5,885 nucleotides of DNA from contig JANXXV010000321.1 in the NCBI GenBank assembly GCA_025350445.1, forward strand, positions 1 to 5,885, written 5' to 3'. The position numbers and the translations under genes were made by a program. Below the pieces are notes generated by a model that saw only the letters and a list, made by a program, of their open reading frames with translations, made no database searches and had not been told where the DNA came from. Below, one piece after another: positions 5,572 through 5,885 of the stretch; within the stretch, counting starts at the first letter, position 1, and every line of letters starts with the position of its first letter. Source of the DNA: Bryobacteraceae bacterium (GTDB taxonomy: Bacteria > Acidobacteriota > Terriglobia > Bryobacterales > Bryobacteraceae).

Positions 5572-5885
5572 CGGCGCGAGTCCATCCTTGCGCCGGACTG
5601 CTGGCCTCACTTGCCAGGCTCATCACCGGCGCCAACACGCGGTGGATCGATTGTCCCCCGGAACAGCGGCAGCGGCTCTATTTCGCCAACCACACCAGCC
5701 ATCTGGATTTTGTTGCGCTCTGGGCCGCCCTTCCGGAACCAATCCGCAACCGGACGCGCCCGGTGGCAGCACGGGAATATTGGGAGCGGAACCGCGTGCG
5801 GTCTTACCTGGCGACGAATGTTTTTCAATCCGTAATGGTTGCAAGGCCCGAACCGGCGGTGGAATGGAATGGGTTCGGACTCACT
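5568..5885 (+). CDS. Lysophospholipid acyltransferase family protein (PlsC-like), partial N-terminus
   Basis: An open frame running off the right edge with 106 codons visible from a TTG at 5568. Seen: LLASLARLIT at 11-20, a short hydrophobic membrane-associating segment; FANHTSHLD at 39-47 holding the acyltransferase H-x4-D motif (His42, Asp47); then ALWAALP and RPVAAREYW (64-72), block spacing I recognise from lysophosphatidic acid acyltransferases found beside YnbC-like genes. This family acylates lysophosphatidic acid at sn-2 to give phosphatidic acid, the precursor of the CDP-diacylglycerol used by the phosphatidyltransferase. There is no ATG or GTG in frame between the previous stop (5481-5483) and the H-x4-D block. 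TTG at 5568 is therefore the best start, with a weak GGGG about 10 bases upstream; TTG at 5496 would place the start upstream of the hairpin. The C-terminal motifs, including the substrate-binding P-E-G region, lie outside the window. The start is less certain than the family. Confidence 0.8.
   Translation, partial: MTARVHPCAGLLASLARLITGANTRWIDCPPEQRQRLYFANHTSHLDFVALWAALPEPIRNRTRPVAAREYWERNRVRSYLATNVFQSVMVARPEPAVEWNGFGLT

Noticed and set aside
5607..5844. Minus-strand and other-frame open frames near the right edge
   Set aside because: All lie across the acyltransferase region that contains the H-x4-D motif and have no family resemblance.

Overview
The window is a GC-rich, densely packed bacterial chromosomal segment with seven protein genes, of which the first and last run off the ends. 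The organism cannot be named from the sequence. A planctomycete-type c-cytochrome, a secreted sialidase-family protein and short intergenic gaps would fit a soil acidobacterium of the Solibacter/Bryobacter type, but this is inference.

Layout. Positions 1-375 (minus strand) hold the N-terminal 125 residues of an exported planctomycete-type cytochrome c protein (CxxCH haem motif). Divergent from it, 417-1076 (+) encodes an RraA/HMG-aldolase family protein. Its 3' end overlaps by 8 bases the 3' end of a convergent D-2-hydroxyacid dehydrogenase of the glycerate dehydrogenase type (1069-2007, minus). A gap of only 24 bases separates the dehydrogenase from a divergent plus-strand run that continues to the window end: a GH33-like sialidase (2032-3099), a CDP-alcohol phosphatidyltransferase (3103-3726), a 586-residue alpha/beta hydrolase fused to a SAM-dependent methyltransferase, as in E. 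coli YnbC (3723-5483), and the N-terminus of a PlsC-type lysophospholipid acyltransferase (5568 to beyond 5885).

How the genes fit together. The last three genes resemble the poorly understood E. coli ynbABCD locus and its relatives. The acyltransferase would make phosphatidic acid. A CDP-diacylglycerol synthase, not seen here and perhaps encoded downstream, would activate it. The phosphatidyltransferase would join the activated lipid to an unknown alcohol, and the hydrolase-methyltransferase would trim and/or methylate a substrate or product. The likely output is an undescribed or modified phospholipid; this is the most interesting part of the window. The sialidase gene lies 3 bases upstream in the same orientation and may share its transcript. 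The RraA protein and dehydrogenase may both handle 2-oxo/2-hydroxy acids, but they are on opposite strands and nothing in the sequence proves a shared pathway.

Control elements are few. Back-to-back -10-like hexamers share the sequence AGTATAGT between the dehydrogenase and the sialidase. A perfect 7-bp GC-rich hairpin followed by TTTTCT lies between the hydrolase-methyltransferase and the acyltransferase. No tRNA, rRNA, CRISPR array, insertion sequence or long repeat was recognised, and no stretch over 300 bases lacks a gene.
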